A DNA stretch of 43,709 bases from assembly GCA_900313235.1 (NCBI GenBank), contig OMQN01000009.1, positions 1-43,709 on the forward strand, written 5' to 3'. The position numbers and the translations under genes were made by a program. Shown here piece by piece: positions 23,824 to 34,800 of this stretch. A model generated the notes under the pieces. That model saw nothing but the letters and a program-made list of their open reading frames with translations, was not told the origin of the DNA and ran no database searches. The DNA is from an uncultured Prevotellaceae bacterium. Lineage in GTDB: Bacteria; Bacteroidota; Bacteroidia; Bacteroidales; Bacteroidaceae. Every line of letters starts with the position of its first letter. The first letter of the stretch is position 1.

Positions 23824-25095
23824 TTACTGCTCCCATCCAAGGGTGCGCTTGTAGAGCGTTGCTATCCAGGCACCGACTTTCTCCCAGGTAATCTGGTCAA
23901 CCTCGTTCTTGCCTTCCTCCTTGAGGTACTGGAAGAGTGAGTCGTTAGCACAGATGCTATAGATAGCATCGGCCAGTGCGTGGATGTCCCAGTAGTCTAC
24001 CTTGATACAGTTGGTCAGAATCTCTGCACAACCAGACTGCTTCGAGATGATGGTCGGCGTGCCACACTGCATAGCCTCCAGCGGTGAGATGCCGAAGGGC
24101 TCAGAGACAGAAGGCATGACATAGACGTCACTGTCCTTCAGACATTCGTACACCTGCTTGCCACGCATGAATCCCGGGAAGTGGAAGCGGTCGGCAATGC
24201 CGCGCTCGGCAGCCAGATGAATCATGGCATCCATCATGTCGCCAGAGCCAGCCATACAGAAACGTACGTGCTTGGTGCGGCGGATGACCATGTTGGCAGC
24301 CTCAACGAAATACTCAGGACCTTTCTGCATGGTGATACGTCCGAGGAACGTCACCACCTTGTCCTTACCCGTGTGGTCGGGACGTGGGATAGAGTCGTAC
24401 TCTTCGGGCAGGGGGTACACAGCGTTGTGCACCGTGAAGCACTTGCGTGGATCCTGATGATACTGGTTGATGACCGTCTGACGCGTCAGCTCCGATACGC
24501 ACATGATGCAGTCGGCATTGTCCATACCGTTCTTCTCAATAGAGTAGACGGTGGGGTTCACCTTACCGCGTGAACGGTCGAAGTCAGTAGCATGCACGTG
24601 GATGCACAGCGGTTTGCCACTGACCTGCTTGGCATGGATGCCGGCAGGATAGGTCAGCCAGTCGTGAGCGTGGATGATGTCGTAGTCCAGTGTGCGAGCC
24701 ACGACACCGGCGATAATTGAGTAGTTGTTGATTTCCTCGTGCAGATTGCCCGGATAACCACCGGCAAACTCCATAGCGCCCAAATCGTTGACGTGCATGT
24801 AGTTGAAGTCTGCATAGAGATGGTCGCGCAAACGGAAATAAAGGTCGGGATCCATGATGTTACCCACACGCTCACGGACGTAGTCGGCAGACACGTCGCG
24901 ATAGGCAATGGGCACAGCGTTCATGGCAACAATGTTGCAGGCCGAACGGTCTTCATCACCGAAAGGCTTGGGCAGACAGAGTGTGATATCCATATCACCC
25001 TGGGCATGCAAACCCTGAGAGATACCATAGTTGGCGGTGGCCAGACCACCGAATACGTGAGGAGGATACTCCCATCCAAACATTAATACTTTCAT
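23824..25095 (-). CDS. GT4-family glycosyltransferase (glycogen synthase-like)
   Basis: A cytoplasmic retaining glycosyltransferase, probably building or extending alpha-glucan. The 423-residue product has the GT-B N-terminal loop WEYPPHVFGGLA (8-19), HAHDW (142-146), and the C-terminal nucleotide-sugar motif SEPFGISPLEAMQCGTP in which the first Glu binds the donor. HAHDW is shared with bacterial glycogen synthases, but the N-terminal KxGGL motif of GT5 is absent, which places it in GT4. It sits 18 bp downstream of the debranching enzyme and directly before GH57, a gene order common in Bacteroidales. Confidence 0.88.
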   Translation of the reverse strand: MKVLMFGWEYPPHVFGGLATANYGISQGLHAQGDMDITLCLPKPFGDEDRSACNIVAMNAVPIAYRDVSADYVRERVGNIMDPDLYFRLRDHLYADFNYMHVNDLGAMEFAGGYPGNLHEEINNYSIIAGVVARTLDYDIIHAHDWLTYPAGIHAKQVSGKPLCIHVHATDFDRSRGKVNPTVYSIEKNGMDNADCIMCVSELTRQTVINQYHQDPRKCFTVHNAVYPLPEEYDSIPRPDHTGKDKVVTFLGRITMQKGPEYFVEAANMVIRRTKHVRFCMAGSGDMMDAMIHLAAERGIADRFHFPGFMRGKQVYECLKDSDVYVMPSVSEPFGISPLEAMQCGTPTIISKQSGCAEILTNCIKVDYWDIHALADAIYSICANDSLFQYLKEEGKNEVDQITWEKVGAWIATLYKRTLGWEQ

Positions 25096-25113
25096 ATAGC
25101 GTCTCCTCCTAAA

Positions 25114-27096
25114 TTATTTTTGGTATGTGTACTTCTCCATTAGCTTCAGCGAACGCAGAATCTCTGCAACATTCATGGCAAAGGCCATGGCACCACGACC
25201 ATGGAATGGCGGGTTACCGTCGAACAGTTCACTGATAGTACCTAAGGCATGATAGTTCATCTCGTCCTCATAGCCTACCATGTGGCGCTCCAGGAAGGAC
25301 AGACGGGTACGCTTGTAGAGCTTCAGACAAGCCTCGATATAGAAACCGCCCAGCCACGGCCATGCAGTACCCTGATGGTAGGCATAGTCACGCTGGGTCT
25401 GCGGGCCGACATACATGGGGTTGTAGCCACCACTCTTAGGCGACAGCGAGCGCAGTCCTTTGGGAGTCAGCAGTTCGCGTGTGCAAACGTCGAGAACGCT
25501 CTTCTTCTGCTCCTGGTTCAGAGGAGAATAGTCAAAGGCTACAGGGAATATCATGTTGGGGCGTACGCTCCAGTCCATCATGCTGCCGTCAACATAATCG
25601 AGCAGGTATCCATACTCGTTCATGAAGGTATCTACAAACGACGTCTTGCACTGTTCAGACAACTTCTCCAGTTTCTCGGCGAGTTTCTTGTCACCAAGCT
25701 CAGCCTCCAAGGAAGCACAAAGTTTGAGGGCATTGTACCACAGGGCATTGAACTCAACAATATATCCGGAGCGGGGAACGACAGGTCGTCCGTTGGCCGT
25801 GGAGTTCATCCAAGTGATAGCCTGGTCGCGACCGTTGGCATAGAGCAGTCCGTTGTCATCGAGTCGCAAGTTGGGATGACCGCCCTTCATGATGTACTTG
25901 ACGATGTCCTTCACCAGCTTACCATACATCTTGTAGCCCTTCTCACGACCAGCGTCCTTGATATACTGCTGGATGGCCCAGACAGCCCACAGGGGTACGT
26001 CGGGATGCTGTACTTCGTAAAGTTTGACGCTGAGAGGCTTGCCCTCCATGAACTCGCGGAGTCCCTTCTCAGAGGTCTTCATCACGTGTTCGAAGTAGTC
26101 CTGCTCACCGATAGCCAATGTCAGGCCAGGCAGCGCGATAAACGTATCGCGGGCACGAGCCTTGAACCAAGGATAACCGGCCAACAGGTAACGGTCGTCA
26201 GTATCGTCAAGATGTTCTGGTGAACTGCCACTACGACGATCGCGATAGTGGAACTGATGAGCTGCAGCTAACAGACAGTGATAGAAGCTGTCGCGTGAGA
26301 GGCGTACATCAATTTCTTTCTGGAAAAGGGTCTTCAGCGTCGAGGACTTAATCTCCTTGGTAGATGCGGCAAAGATAATGCTCTCACCCTTCTTGATAGT
26401 CATCTCGAAGTAGCCAGGAACATAAAGGTCTTCATTAGATGCATAGCCGCGCTCCTGCTCCTTCGGATACTCTACGCCACGATACCAGTCGGGCTGGAAG
26501 ATGAAGTCGTTCTTCTTGTTGAACTGCATATACAGGTCGGGATAACCGGCATACATACAGGTCTTGATACCATTGTCGACCTCATGGTATTCACGGCTGG
26601 CCGTCGAGTTCTCATGGGTAAACTGGCGCACAGAGCGGAATGCCAGGAATGGACGGAAACGCAGAGTAGTAGCAGAGTGAGCATCCTCCAGTGTGTAGCG
26701 AATGAGGATGCGGTCCTCATAGGCCTGGAAGATGGTTTCCCTCTTTAACAACACGCCACCAACTCGGTAGATGGTGGTGGGGACGACATCGCAAGTAAAC
26801 TCACGAATGTACTTGTGACCTTTGGGGCTGTAGTTGTTACCCTGATATTTGTGGAGTCCAAGGTTAAACTCTGCACCATGTTGAATTACCGTACAGTCAA
26901 GTGACGACAGCAGCACGTGGTTCTCGTCGTCAAGTTCTGGTACGGGAACAACGAGCAGACCGTGGTACTTGCGCGTATTGCAGTCTACCAGCGTAGACGC
27001 ACTGTAGGCACCCGAGCGGTTTGTTCGAAGCAATTCACGACGCAGCGACTCCTCCAAATTGGTCATCACAGCTTTCTCAAATCGTAAATAACTCAT
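25114..27096 (-). CDS. Glycogen debranching enzyme, amylo-alpha-1,6-glucosidase (GH133)
   Basis: Hydrolyses alpha-1,6 branch points of glycogen or related glucans in the cytoplasm. The 660-residue product has the N-terminal beta-sandwich domain (with NRSGAYSASTLVDCNTRKYHGLL split at about residues 27-49: NRSGAYSAST and NTRKYHGLLVVPVP) and the C-terminal (alpha/alpha)6 barrel with YPWFKARARDTFIALPGL, WMNSTANGRPVVPRSGY and HQGTAWPWLGGFYIEA. The length fits single-function bacterial GDE proteins. It is the first gene of the operon and is preceded by a clear promoter. Confidence 0.93.
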   Translation of the reverse strand: MSYLRFEKAVMTNLEESLRRELLRTNRSGAYSASTLVDCNTRKYHGLLVVPVPELDDENHVLLSSLDCTVIQHGAEFNLGLHKYQGNNYSPKGHKYIREFTCDVVPTTIYRVGGVLLKRETIFQAYEDRILIRYTLEDAHSATTLRFRPFLAFRSVRQFTHENSTASREYHEVDNGIKTCMYAGYPDLYMQFNKKNDFIFQPDWYRGVEYPKEQERGYASNEDLYVPGYFEMTIKKGESIIFAASTKEIKSSTLKTLFQKEIDVRLSRDSFYHCLLAAAHQFHYRDRRSGSSPEHLDDTDDRYLLAGYPWFKARARDTFIALPGLTLAIGEQDYFEHVMKTSEKGLREFMEGKPLSVKLYEVQHPDVPLWAVWAIQQYIKDAGREKGYKMYGKLVKDIVKYIMKGGHPNLRLDDNGLLYANGRDQAITWMNSTANGRPVVPRSGYIVEFNALWYNALKLCASLEAELGDKKLAEKLEKLSEQCKTSFVDTFMNEYGYLLDYVDGSMMDWSVRPNMIFPVAFDYSPLNQEQKKSVLDVCTRELLTPKGLRSLSPKSGGYNPMYVGPQTQRDYAYHQGTAWPWLGGFYIEACLKLYKRTRLSFLERHMVGYEDEMNYHALGTISELFDGNPPFHGRGAMAFAMNVAEILRSLKLMEKYTYQK

Positions 27097-27138
27097 AGTT
27101 CCTATATTATTTTAATGTTTTAGATTAGTAATCACCTT

Positions 27139-27169
27139 CAAAAGTACGAAATTTCATCGACACAACAAA
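27139..27169 (-). promoter_or_regulatory. Promoter of the GH133-GT4-GH57 operon
   Basis: On the minus strand, TTTG (27169-27166), 19 bp spacing and TACTTTTG (27146-27139), about 42 nt before the GH133 ATG. Confidence 0.75.
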
Positions 27170-27242
27170 ATAAATTTGCACTTTTTTATAGAAAACGCAC
27201 TATTTTGTAGACGGATGATATGAAAAGTCACGCAAAAGCGCG

Positions 27243-28208
27243 TCAATCAGGTATGAGGAAATTGACAACCTCCTGCTCCACGGTGATGCGATAGGAACCC
27301 ACGGGAGTACCTATCAACCGACCATCGACGCCTACCAGTGCATGAGGTGCTTCCTCGATGACGACCTCGCGGGTACGATAAGGGTGTACGCTACGATGGT
27401 TCAAGAAGCGTCCTGTAACCAAAAGCCACAGTCCTGCCAGCAGTTGCATCATCTCCGTATGATACACCATCGACACGTCAAGCATGCCGTTGTAAGGTAC
27501 CGCATTGGGGGTCTGTCCATAGCCAGGTCCGCTACCTACACACATGGTCATCATCTTACGGTCAACGGTCTCACTATTCACCCGCACACGCATCTTGTAA
27601 TCCATGCGGTGGAAAATCATGAGGAAGAAGGAGACGATGAACGAAAGGGTGTGTGACCCTAGCAGCGAGCGCGTCTGACGGCGCAGATTCATGACGTCGG
27701 CAATGAGTCCGATATTGACACAGTTGAGGAAGTAGCGATGACAGTGTTCGTTCTTCTTGTTGGTATAGCGTACACAACCTAAGTCGATGGCACGGATGCG
27801 ATGTTTTATCAGCCAGTCTACGGTTTGTTCCATCTCGTCATCATCGAAGCCCCAATAGCGGGCGAAGTCGTTCAGCATACCGTTGGGAATGACGCCCAAG
27901 GCAATACTGTCTCGCACCTCTTTTTCCTCGGCCATCAGACAGTTGACAGCATCGTTCAGGGCAGAGTCGCCGCCCATGATGATAATGGTCTTATAGCCAT
28001 TACGTATCAGCATAGTCATCAGACGTTCTACGCTGTCTGTCGACTCACTCTGCACAAAGTCGTACTGTACCTTACGCTCTTCAAGTACACGCTGTATCTT
28101 CTCGCGTTGCTTGTTGCTTCGACCTTTAGGGCAATAGAGGATGCCCCACCTATCATTCGCTACTTCCACAATCTTATCAATCAAAGAAACCGGGTTGTTT
28201 GTACTCAA
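27243..28208 (-). CDS. Diacylglycerol/lipid-kinase family protein
   Basis: The 321-residue product has the DagK-like fold order: an N-terminal WGILYCPKGRSNKQ segment, GGDSALN (79-85), IPNGMLNDFARYWGF (107-121), and a C-terminal beta-domain with GVDGRLIGTPV. The nucleotide-binding motif is normally GGDGT; here it reads GGDSA, and the normal PLGTGNDFA reads PNGMLNDFA. These changes leave ATP binding in doubt, though related Bacteroidetes proteins show similar motifs. The substrate is probably diacylglycerol or another lipid at the membrane. Its start overlaps the end of the mannonate dehydratase gene by 32 bp, implying translational coupling. Confidence 0.82.
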   Translation of the reverse strand: MSTNNPVSLIDKIVEVANDRWGILYCPKGRSNKQREKIQRVLEERKVQYDFVQSESTDSVERLMTMLIRNGYKTIIIMGGDSALNDAVNCLMAEEKEVRDSIALGVIPNGMLNDFARYWGFDDDEMEQTVDWLIKHRIRAIDLGCVRYTNKKNEHCHRYFLNCVNIGLIADVMNLRRQTRSLLGSHTLSFIVSFFLMIFHRMDYKMRVRVNSETVDRKMMTMCVGSGPGYGQTPNAVPYNGMLDVSMVYHTEMMQLLAGLWLLVTGRFLNHRSVHPYRTREVVIEEAPHALVGVDGRLIGTPVGSYRITVEQEVVNFLIPD

Positions 28209-29430
28209 TACCTAACTCGCGGTCAACGGTGGCAAGGATACCCTGTACCTGACCCATAGCAAACATACGACCCAGGAGGGTGTAGCCGGCATTATGTCCG
28301 TGACTGCTCTCGTCCATGATACCACCGGGCTCGTCGGTAAATGTCATACCGTGATCCACACGCATGGGCAATGCAGGATTCTCTTTCTCGAAGATGCGGC
28401 ACAGTTCTATCAAGTCAGCACGTCCACCCAGATGGCTGGCCTCCGTGAAGTCACCATTGGGGAAGATGTGACAGGAACGCAGATGTACGAAGTGTGTACG
28501 TGACGCAAACTTTTTAGCCAGTTCCACCACGTTGTTATAGGCACCAGCAGACAGCGAACCAGCACAGAATGTCAGTCCGTTATGCTTGTTGGGCACAGCA
28601 TTGAGGAACCATTGGATATCGTCTTCGGTACGTACGATGCGGGGAAGGCCAAGGATCTCAATGGGGGGATCGTCGGGATGCACACACATGTTCATGTCGC
28701 ACTCCTCGCAGACGGGCATGATAGCCTCCAGGAAATACTTCATGTTTTCACGCAACTGAGCCTTGTCGATACCTTTGTAAAGGTCGAGGAACTCGCGGAA
28801 CTTCTGGATAGGAGCCTCATCATTCTCACTGAAGTTACCAGAGACAAAGCCCTGCGTCTTGATGACGATAGTCTCTACCAGCTTGTGGTCTTTCTCAGGG
28901 GTCATGGTCTTAGCCAGTTCATCGCACTCGGCAATAACGCTACGTCCTTCACCCCATCCCTCTGGGAACCGGAACTTCTCCCACTCCTCGCGGGCACCTG
29001 GACGCTTCAGAATATAGATGTCGAAATAGGCAAACTCAGCATAGTTGAAGTAGAGGTTGGTTGCTCCGTTGGGGTTGTCGTGAAACAAGTCGGTGCGAGC
29101 CCAGTCTAATACGGGCATGAAGTTATAGCAGATGCAGTGGATGCCCTCGGCAGCGAGGTTACGCAGCGACTCTTTGTACACTTCTATCTGGTGGTCGCGG
29201 TCAGGACCACCATATTTGATGGTTTCTACTACCGGCAGCGACTCTACCACACTCCAACGCATGCCATAGCTCTCAATGTATTCACGCAGGTCGCGAATCT
29301 TCTCACGTGTCCATACCTGGCCGAGAGGTACATCGTGCAAAGCAGTAACGATGCCCTCAACACCAATTTGTCTCAGCTGGGCAAGGGTAATCTTGTCTTT
29401 CTTGCCAAACCATCTCCATGTTCTTTCCAT
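28177..29430 (-). CDS. uxuA: Mannonate dehydratase
   Basis: Converts D-mannonate to 2-keto-3-deoxygluconate in hexuronate breakdown. The 417-residue product begins with the family-typical MERTWRWFGKKDKITLAQLR and GIVTALHDVP, and carries the TIM-barrel metal site region with CVHPDDPP, FCAGSLSAGA, HLRSCHIFP, and RVDHGMTFTDEPGG. The length is near the usual 390-420. No other uronate genes are nearby, so it is separated from the rest of its pathway. It sits 39 bp downstream of the TamA-like gene. Confidence 0.95.
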   Translation of the reverse strand: MERTWRWFGKKDKITLAQLRQIGVEGIVTALHDVPLGQVWTREKIRDLREYIESYGMRWSVVESLPVVETIKYGGPDRDHQIEVYKESLRNLAAEGIHCICYNFMPVLDWARTDLFHDNPNGATNLYFNYAEFAYFDIYILKRPGAREEWEKFRFPEGWGEGRSVIAECDELAKTMTPEKDHKLVETIVIKTQGFVSGNFSENDEAPIQKFREFLDLYKGIDKAQLRENMKYFLEAIMPVCEECDMNMCVHPDDPPIEILGLPRIVRTEDDIQWFLNAVPNKHNGLTFCAGSLSAGAYNNVVELAKKFASRTHFVHLRSCHIFPNGDFTEASHLGGRADLIELCRIFEKENPALPMRVDHGMTFTDEPGGIMDESSHGHNAGYTLLGRMFAMGQVQGILATVDRELGIEYKQPGFFD

Positions 29431-29469
29431 AGTCTATATTTATTATTAATGAATCATCAATATTGCTGA

Positions 29470-31824
29470 TTAGAAGGGATAACCGATAGCGAAGTGCAGC
29501 GTATGACTCCCCTTGAAGCTGGGCACATTATAGAACCCCGATTTCTCGGTAGTATAAGGCAGGTGCAACGCGACGCCCCAGTCCAGGCGCAGCACCAGGA
29601 AATCCATGTCGTAGCGGAGGCCAATACCTGTACCTACGGCCATCTGGCTAAACATATCCTTCAATTTAAACTGGCTAGTACCATATCCTGGTACGTCATC
29701 GCCAAACTCTTCTTCTGTAGTCCAGACGTTACCGGCATCCAGGAACACAGCACCATGCAGTGAGCCAAACAGCTGACGACGGTATTCGACGTTACAGACG
29801 AACTTAATGTCACCATTCTGCATCAGGTAGGAGTATGCCTTATCGCCTATTCCCGGGAAGGAGCCCGGTCCGATGCCACGTACGGAGAAGGCACGGATGC
29901 TATTGGCACCGCCCACATAGAACATCTCACTATTGGGCACCCAGTCACTGTTTCCGTAGTGGTAGATGATGCCGGCATTGACATGTCCCACAATCTTGGA
30001 GCGACTGTCAAGCGTCAGGGTCTTGGTATAGTCGGTTTCCAACTTCAAAAACTGTGAATAAGGGTTCTTGAACATGGTTTTGTCCTTGTCATTCCACGAC
30101 TTTCCCGTAAGGACATCATAGAGTGCCACAGCATTACCCGACTCTGCGATTGTCGTCTCCCAACGTGCCGGATGCAGAGAACCCTTCGGCGAGGTATAGG
30201 TATAGGTGTAGCGCATCTCGGGAATGAAATAGTCCTGCATGGTTGCCCACAGGTAGGGGTTCTTGGCAACGACTTCATCGAAATCTGCCGTATGGCTGTT
30301 CATAAACTGATACTTTAAGGTCAGCGGCGAGAACTCATGGCGACTCTTCTCCGAGGTCTGCCAACGATAGGTCCACTCACCAGAGACGACATGCATCTTG
30401 TAATAGCCGGGACGGTGAATGATGTTGGTAGAGGCTTTGGCCAAGGTCGTCGGCGTGCTATAGAACAGACGGCGCCGTAGTCGTCCGTTTTTGTCGCGAC
30501 GTCCCCAATTTTGGAACTTACTGCTGAAGGGGGCTATGATACGCGGGAACTCCACAGAGGCATCGGCACCATATTCGTAGTTGTTCATCGACGAACCATT
30601 ACTCGTTGCCCACTCGTAGGAGCCATGGACATTGACGTCAATCTTCTCACCACCACGGAAGGCATTACGACGAGTGACACCCATCTTCAGCTCTGGACCC
30701 ATTCGACCGATGGTACGGGCATTGAAATTGGTTTCCACATAGAAGTCCCATGGTTTGTCAAAGGTACAGTTGAGCGTCAGGTCAAGGGTATCGCAAGCGG
30801 CAGTGGTATCACGAGGCGTAAACTGGAACTCCGTCATCGAGAACAGTCCCATGGCATTGATCTTGCTGGATGACTCCAGATAGTTAGAATAGCTATAGAC
30901 CTGACGGGGACGTAACTTCAAGTCGGCAAGGAGCGTACGGGGACGTATGGGTGCCTTTTTACCAGAATAGCGGATGGTCAGGGCACGTAACACAAGGGAA
31001 TCGGTGGGCTGTTCCATGAACGACTTCTTCATGTTAACCGTGACACGACCGATGTACCACGGATGGGTGGCAGCAACGGGCACGTCCTTGGCTAAGTGGA
31101 ACTGCAGCTGAGCCTTGCCGTCCACGACAAACGTGTCAGCCAGATACGAGGCGTAGGTGGGCTGATAATAGTAATAACCGTTGTTGCGCAGCAAGGTACT
31201 GATGCGCTGACGCTCAGCATCAAGACGCGACACAACAAACGGGTCACCGCGATGGATTTGCGCCTCGTCCAGCGTGCTGTGTATCAGACTGTCAGCATGA
31301 CGGGGGAAATCGAAATAGCCCACACTGTCGAGCATATACAGTCGACCTGGCGTCACGTTATACTGTATCTTGGCGGTCTTGGGATTCTTCTGCTGAATGG
31401 TCTCATAGCCTACCTTGCCATGGAAATAGCCGTGATTGCGCAGTACGTTCTGGGCCACAGAGGCACGAAGCTCAGGATTTACCCACGACATCAGCACAGG
31501 CTGACGACCAAAGGTCTTTGTCATCCAGTTGGCAAAAGGGGTATTCTTGTCGGCATATTTGTTCCATACACTGACACCAAACGAGAAGGGCAGACGGTAG
31601 TAGCTGCTTCCAAACAGGGAACCGTTAGGTGCCGTAGCCAGAGCGGCCTCAACCTCCGTCTGTGTCTCAATGAGGTTGTCCGACTGGACAGCATCCACCC
31701 ACTGAATGCTTTTCAGACCAGTAAACAACTGATCATCCTCAGGGATATCCTTGGTCATCGAGCAGGATGCCAAGAGCATCACGCCAATCGCCAACAGCCA
31801 ATAGCCGGTTTTATTTCTTGTCAT
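29470..31824 (-). CDS. TamA/BamA-like outer membrane lipoprotein (Omp85 family)
   Basis: An Omp85-type beta-barrel that, with TamB, helps insert outer membrane proteins or move lipids. The 784-residue product has a lipoprotein signal ending VMLLASC (Cys21), unusual for E. coli TamA but common in Bacteroidetes. POTRA-like segments follow (about 30-330, with NVTPGRLYMLDSVGY), then the barrel with GGANSIRAFSVRGIGPGSFPG and a terminal strand TLHFAIGYPF ending in Phe. Its first 14 bp overlap the end of tamB, so the two are translationally coupled and probably act together. Confidence 0.9.
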   Translation of the reverse strand: MTRNKTGYWLLAIGVMLLASCSMTKDIPEDDQLFTGLKSIQWVDAVQSDNLIETQTEVEAALATAPNGSLFGSSYYRLPFSFGVSVWNKYADKNTPFANWMTKTFGRQPVLMSWVNPELRASVAQNVLRNHGYFHGKVGYETIQQKNPKTAKIQYNVTPGRLYMLDSVGYFDFPRHADSLIHSTLDEAQIHRGDPFVVSRLDAERQRISTLLRNNGYYYYQPTYASYLADTFVVDGKAQLQFHLAKDVPVAATHPWYIGRVTVNMKKSFMEQPTDSLVLRALTIRYSGKKAPIRPRTLLADLKLRPRQVYSYSNYLESSSKINAMGLFSMTEFQFTPRDTTAACDTLDLTLNCTFDKPWDFYVETNFNARTIGRMGPELKMGVTRRNAFRGGEKIDVNVHGSYEWATSNGSSMNNYEYGADASVEFPRIIAPFSSKFQNWGRRDKNGRLRRRLFYSTPTTLAKASTNIIHRPGYYKMHVVSGEWTYRWQTSEKSRHEFSPLTLKYQFMNSHTADFDEVVAKNPYLWATMQDYFIPEMRYTYTYTSPKGSLHPARWETTIAESGNAVALYDVLTGKSWNDKDKTMFKNPYSQFLKLETDYTKTLTLDSRSKIVGHVNAGIIYHYGNSDWVPNSEMFYVGGANSIRAFSVRGIGPGSFPGIGDKAYSYLMQNGDIKFVCNVEYRRQLFGSLHGAVFLDAGNVWTTEEEFGDDVPGYGTSQFKLKDMFSQMAVGTGIGLRYDMDFLVLRLDWGVALHLPYTTEKSGFYNVPSFKGSHTLHFAIGYPF

Positions 31825-34800
31825 TGTGCGTAGTCTTTGTTGAGTCAGTACGAACAGGAGGCAGCATTATGGTGTTGCTGTCGTCCTTGAAGCGGAAGAT
31901 ATCAGTGAAGTTCTGCAGCGTACGGCGCCAGATGAATCCGCCGCCATACTTCTGGGTATAACCATCCAGCCAGTCGTAGGAGTTGTTCTCAAAGAAGAGG
32001 TTCAGATACTTGTTGGCAGTATCATCCAGACGGTACTCTAACGACACATTATCAAAGAAGGAGTTGTTACGGCCGCCAGGTAAATCCTGACCCGTCGTCA
32101 CCTTTCCACCGATAGCCAGCTTCAGGCGGTTGTTCAGGAATCGCTTGGCAAACTTGAAGGAGTAGTCTGTGCGTGACTGTCCTGTGGCATCGGTCGTATT
32201 GTCCATGCCGAACGACAGGTCAAGGGTGCGCAGCGCATTACCCGTCAGGTTGCTTATCTCACTGCTCAGGAACGAGCTGAGGGCAGAGTTCATAGAGAAC
32301 GGTTTGGTGTTACCGTCAGCCAGATACATACCGGTGGTCAGCATGGTCACAGCCAACTTGCCACGTTGTTCGACACCCATCGCCTGCAGTTCACCATGCA
32401 ACTGCATATCCTCTGGAGCGTCGAGGGTAAACTCAAGACCCATATCGTTAAGCGTACGGGTGATGTTGACACCGCAGTCAAATGCTACCGAGCGTCCTAC
32501 ACCTGTGGTACCCGTTACGGTGGCCTTGGTATGTTCTATGGCGGCAATATTCAAAGTGGGGTTCATGGGATCTCCCGTGAACTCAATATAGGAACCATCC
32601 TGGATATGGAAAGTCTTCAGCGGAATGATAGGCAACGCATATTTCATCTCACCATTCGACAGCGTATAGCGGCCTGTCAGCTGCAGGTTGTCGGCGGGCG
32701 AATAGAGCATACGCAGGGTGCCCCCACCCATCAGGTCGATATAGTTAGTGTGATCCGCATTCATGTAGGCCATGATGTGTGCACCCTTCGAGACATTTAG
32801 CGTCATATCCATGCTGAAGCCATTGATGGGAGGACGCGTCACGGCAATCTGTGTGGTATCACTGAAATCCGTGAATTTGACAAGGTCATCCAACTGGTTG
32901 TCGGTAGTAATAGGTGTATCACGCAGGATGTAGCCCACATCGGTGGTACCCAGCACATCCAGACGGCCACGCATGTTGAGATTGTCGAGTGGTCCGTTCA
33001 TCATGGCAAAGACATTGACGAAGGCCTTACCATAGGCCACACTCTTGGCATGCTCCTTGACTCCGATAATCTGGAAGTTGTTTGCCTGCATGCGCAGGTT
33101 GACCATGATTTGTTCGAGGTTGCTGAAGTTAACATTTCCCTGTACATTCAGTGGGTTGTCGTTATAGGCATAAACCGTGAAGTTTTCAAACAGCAGGTTA
33201 GAGTGCTGGATGCGTACGGGGTCGTCGTCGAAGCGTAACTTGACGCCATAAGGAACACTCTCCAGATATGACTTGGAGAGGTACACCTCACCATTGACCT
33301 CCGGACGCGACAGTGCTCCCTGGATGGTCAGCGTGCCTTCGCCATATCCCTGCAAGCCACACAGCTGGTCGGGCACAAAACCATTTACGATGTTCAGAGG
33401 CAGACGCTCCAGCTGCAGGGTAGCATCGAGCGCCCCCTCGCCCTTATTAAAGTAGGTACCCGTAAGCAGTCCTATTTCCTCGTCATCCATCATCAGACGG
33501 GCTTCAACGGCATGGGCATCGTTCTCTTTCTGGAGATATACCATTTCCGTACTGATATTACCGATAGGACAACGCTCGTAAGTCATATTACGTACACCCA
33601 TATCACCGGCGACAGAGAACTGTCCGTTGGCATCCTGTACGACATGGTAGTCGCCGTTCAGCATCCCCGACATACGGGGTGCATAGGGAATCACGGAGGT
33701 GATTTCCTCCAAGTTGAACTGATGGAGGCTGAGTGTCAGGTCCTGCAGGGCATCGGGATCTGTATCCTCTGAATAGAGGCGGATACCCATGCCGTCGTCA
33801 GCACGCAGGTCGACCTTGGCCTTCACCTTTCCGGAAGTGCCCAGGAACAGGAAGTTGTCTTTATTCAATGCAAACTCCTTATAGCCCAACGTGGGACGTG
33901 CAGGGACGAGATGCAGCGACAGTCCACTGTCAACCACCTCCGCCTGTGCACCAATACGGGCACCGAGTTTATCATTGGCATCGTAGTAGCGCACGCCAAG
34001 GGTAGCACCACGCTCTTGTATGATGCCGTCAAAGAGGGCATTGAAGACGAATTGCGGGTTCTTCTTGTTGTTGCGCACCTGGCCCCCAAAGGACAGTCGT
34101 TCCTTGCGTTGCGTCAACGAGAAGTTGATGGTGTCGAGACGCAAGTCACTGACCGTCAGCGAGTGGATATAGCCTCGTCCATTAATGCCTTCTGCGGCAG
34201 AGGTAGAGACGTCGAAAAGCATGTCCTTGAAGTCGACGTCGGCACTGGCCTTCAGGAAGGTCGCGACGGGGTTCTCATTCTGGCTCTGCAGCGTCATACG
34301 CATGGTGGGCAGCAGACGGCGTAGTGCCGGCTGGTCAATGGTCTTCCTCTCTAACTGAGCCATGGCAGAGTCGCCCAACAGCAGGAATTGGTCGAGCAAC
34401 TGCTCGTAGTTGCCGCTGGCATCCAGTTTCACGATGAAGTCACCACTCTGGGCGCGTGCATAGGTTGTATCGGGGGTAGCATTCAACAACAGGCCGATAT
34501 CAGAGGGACGGTAGACATGGCTGGAGTCCTTGATAGAGAGATCATTGATAAGTCCAGTAGCCTGGTGGGTCAGCTTCAGGTCGGAATAGATGTCGAAGTG
34601 ACCGCACAAACCGATGGTCAGCGGGTCGGAAGTGACACCCATCTCGTGGAGGTTGAGCTCATGGAAGTCTGTACTGATAGTACCGCCGAAATGGGTCGTC
34701 GACAACAGAGCGTCGAAGTTGACAGCACCTCGCAACAAGGAGTTATGGCTGACGAGGTTAGCATGCGCCTTACCGTCACCGACCAACGCATGGGCGGTGA

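Noticed and set aside
25249-26223. Plus-strand open frame of 324 codons inside the GH133 gene
   Set aside because: It is the antisense of strongly conserved glycogen-debranching sequence and shows no domain of its own.
31096-31833. Plus-strand open frame of 245 codons inside the TamA-like gene
   Set aside because: It is antisense to the POTRA-like region of an Omp85 protein and has no start signal or recognisable motif.
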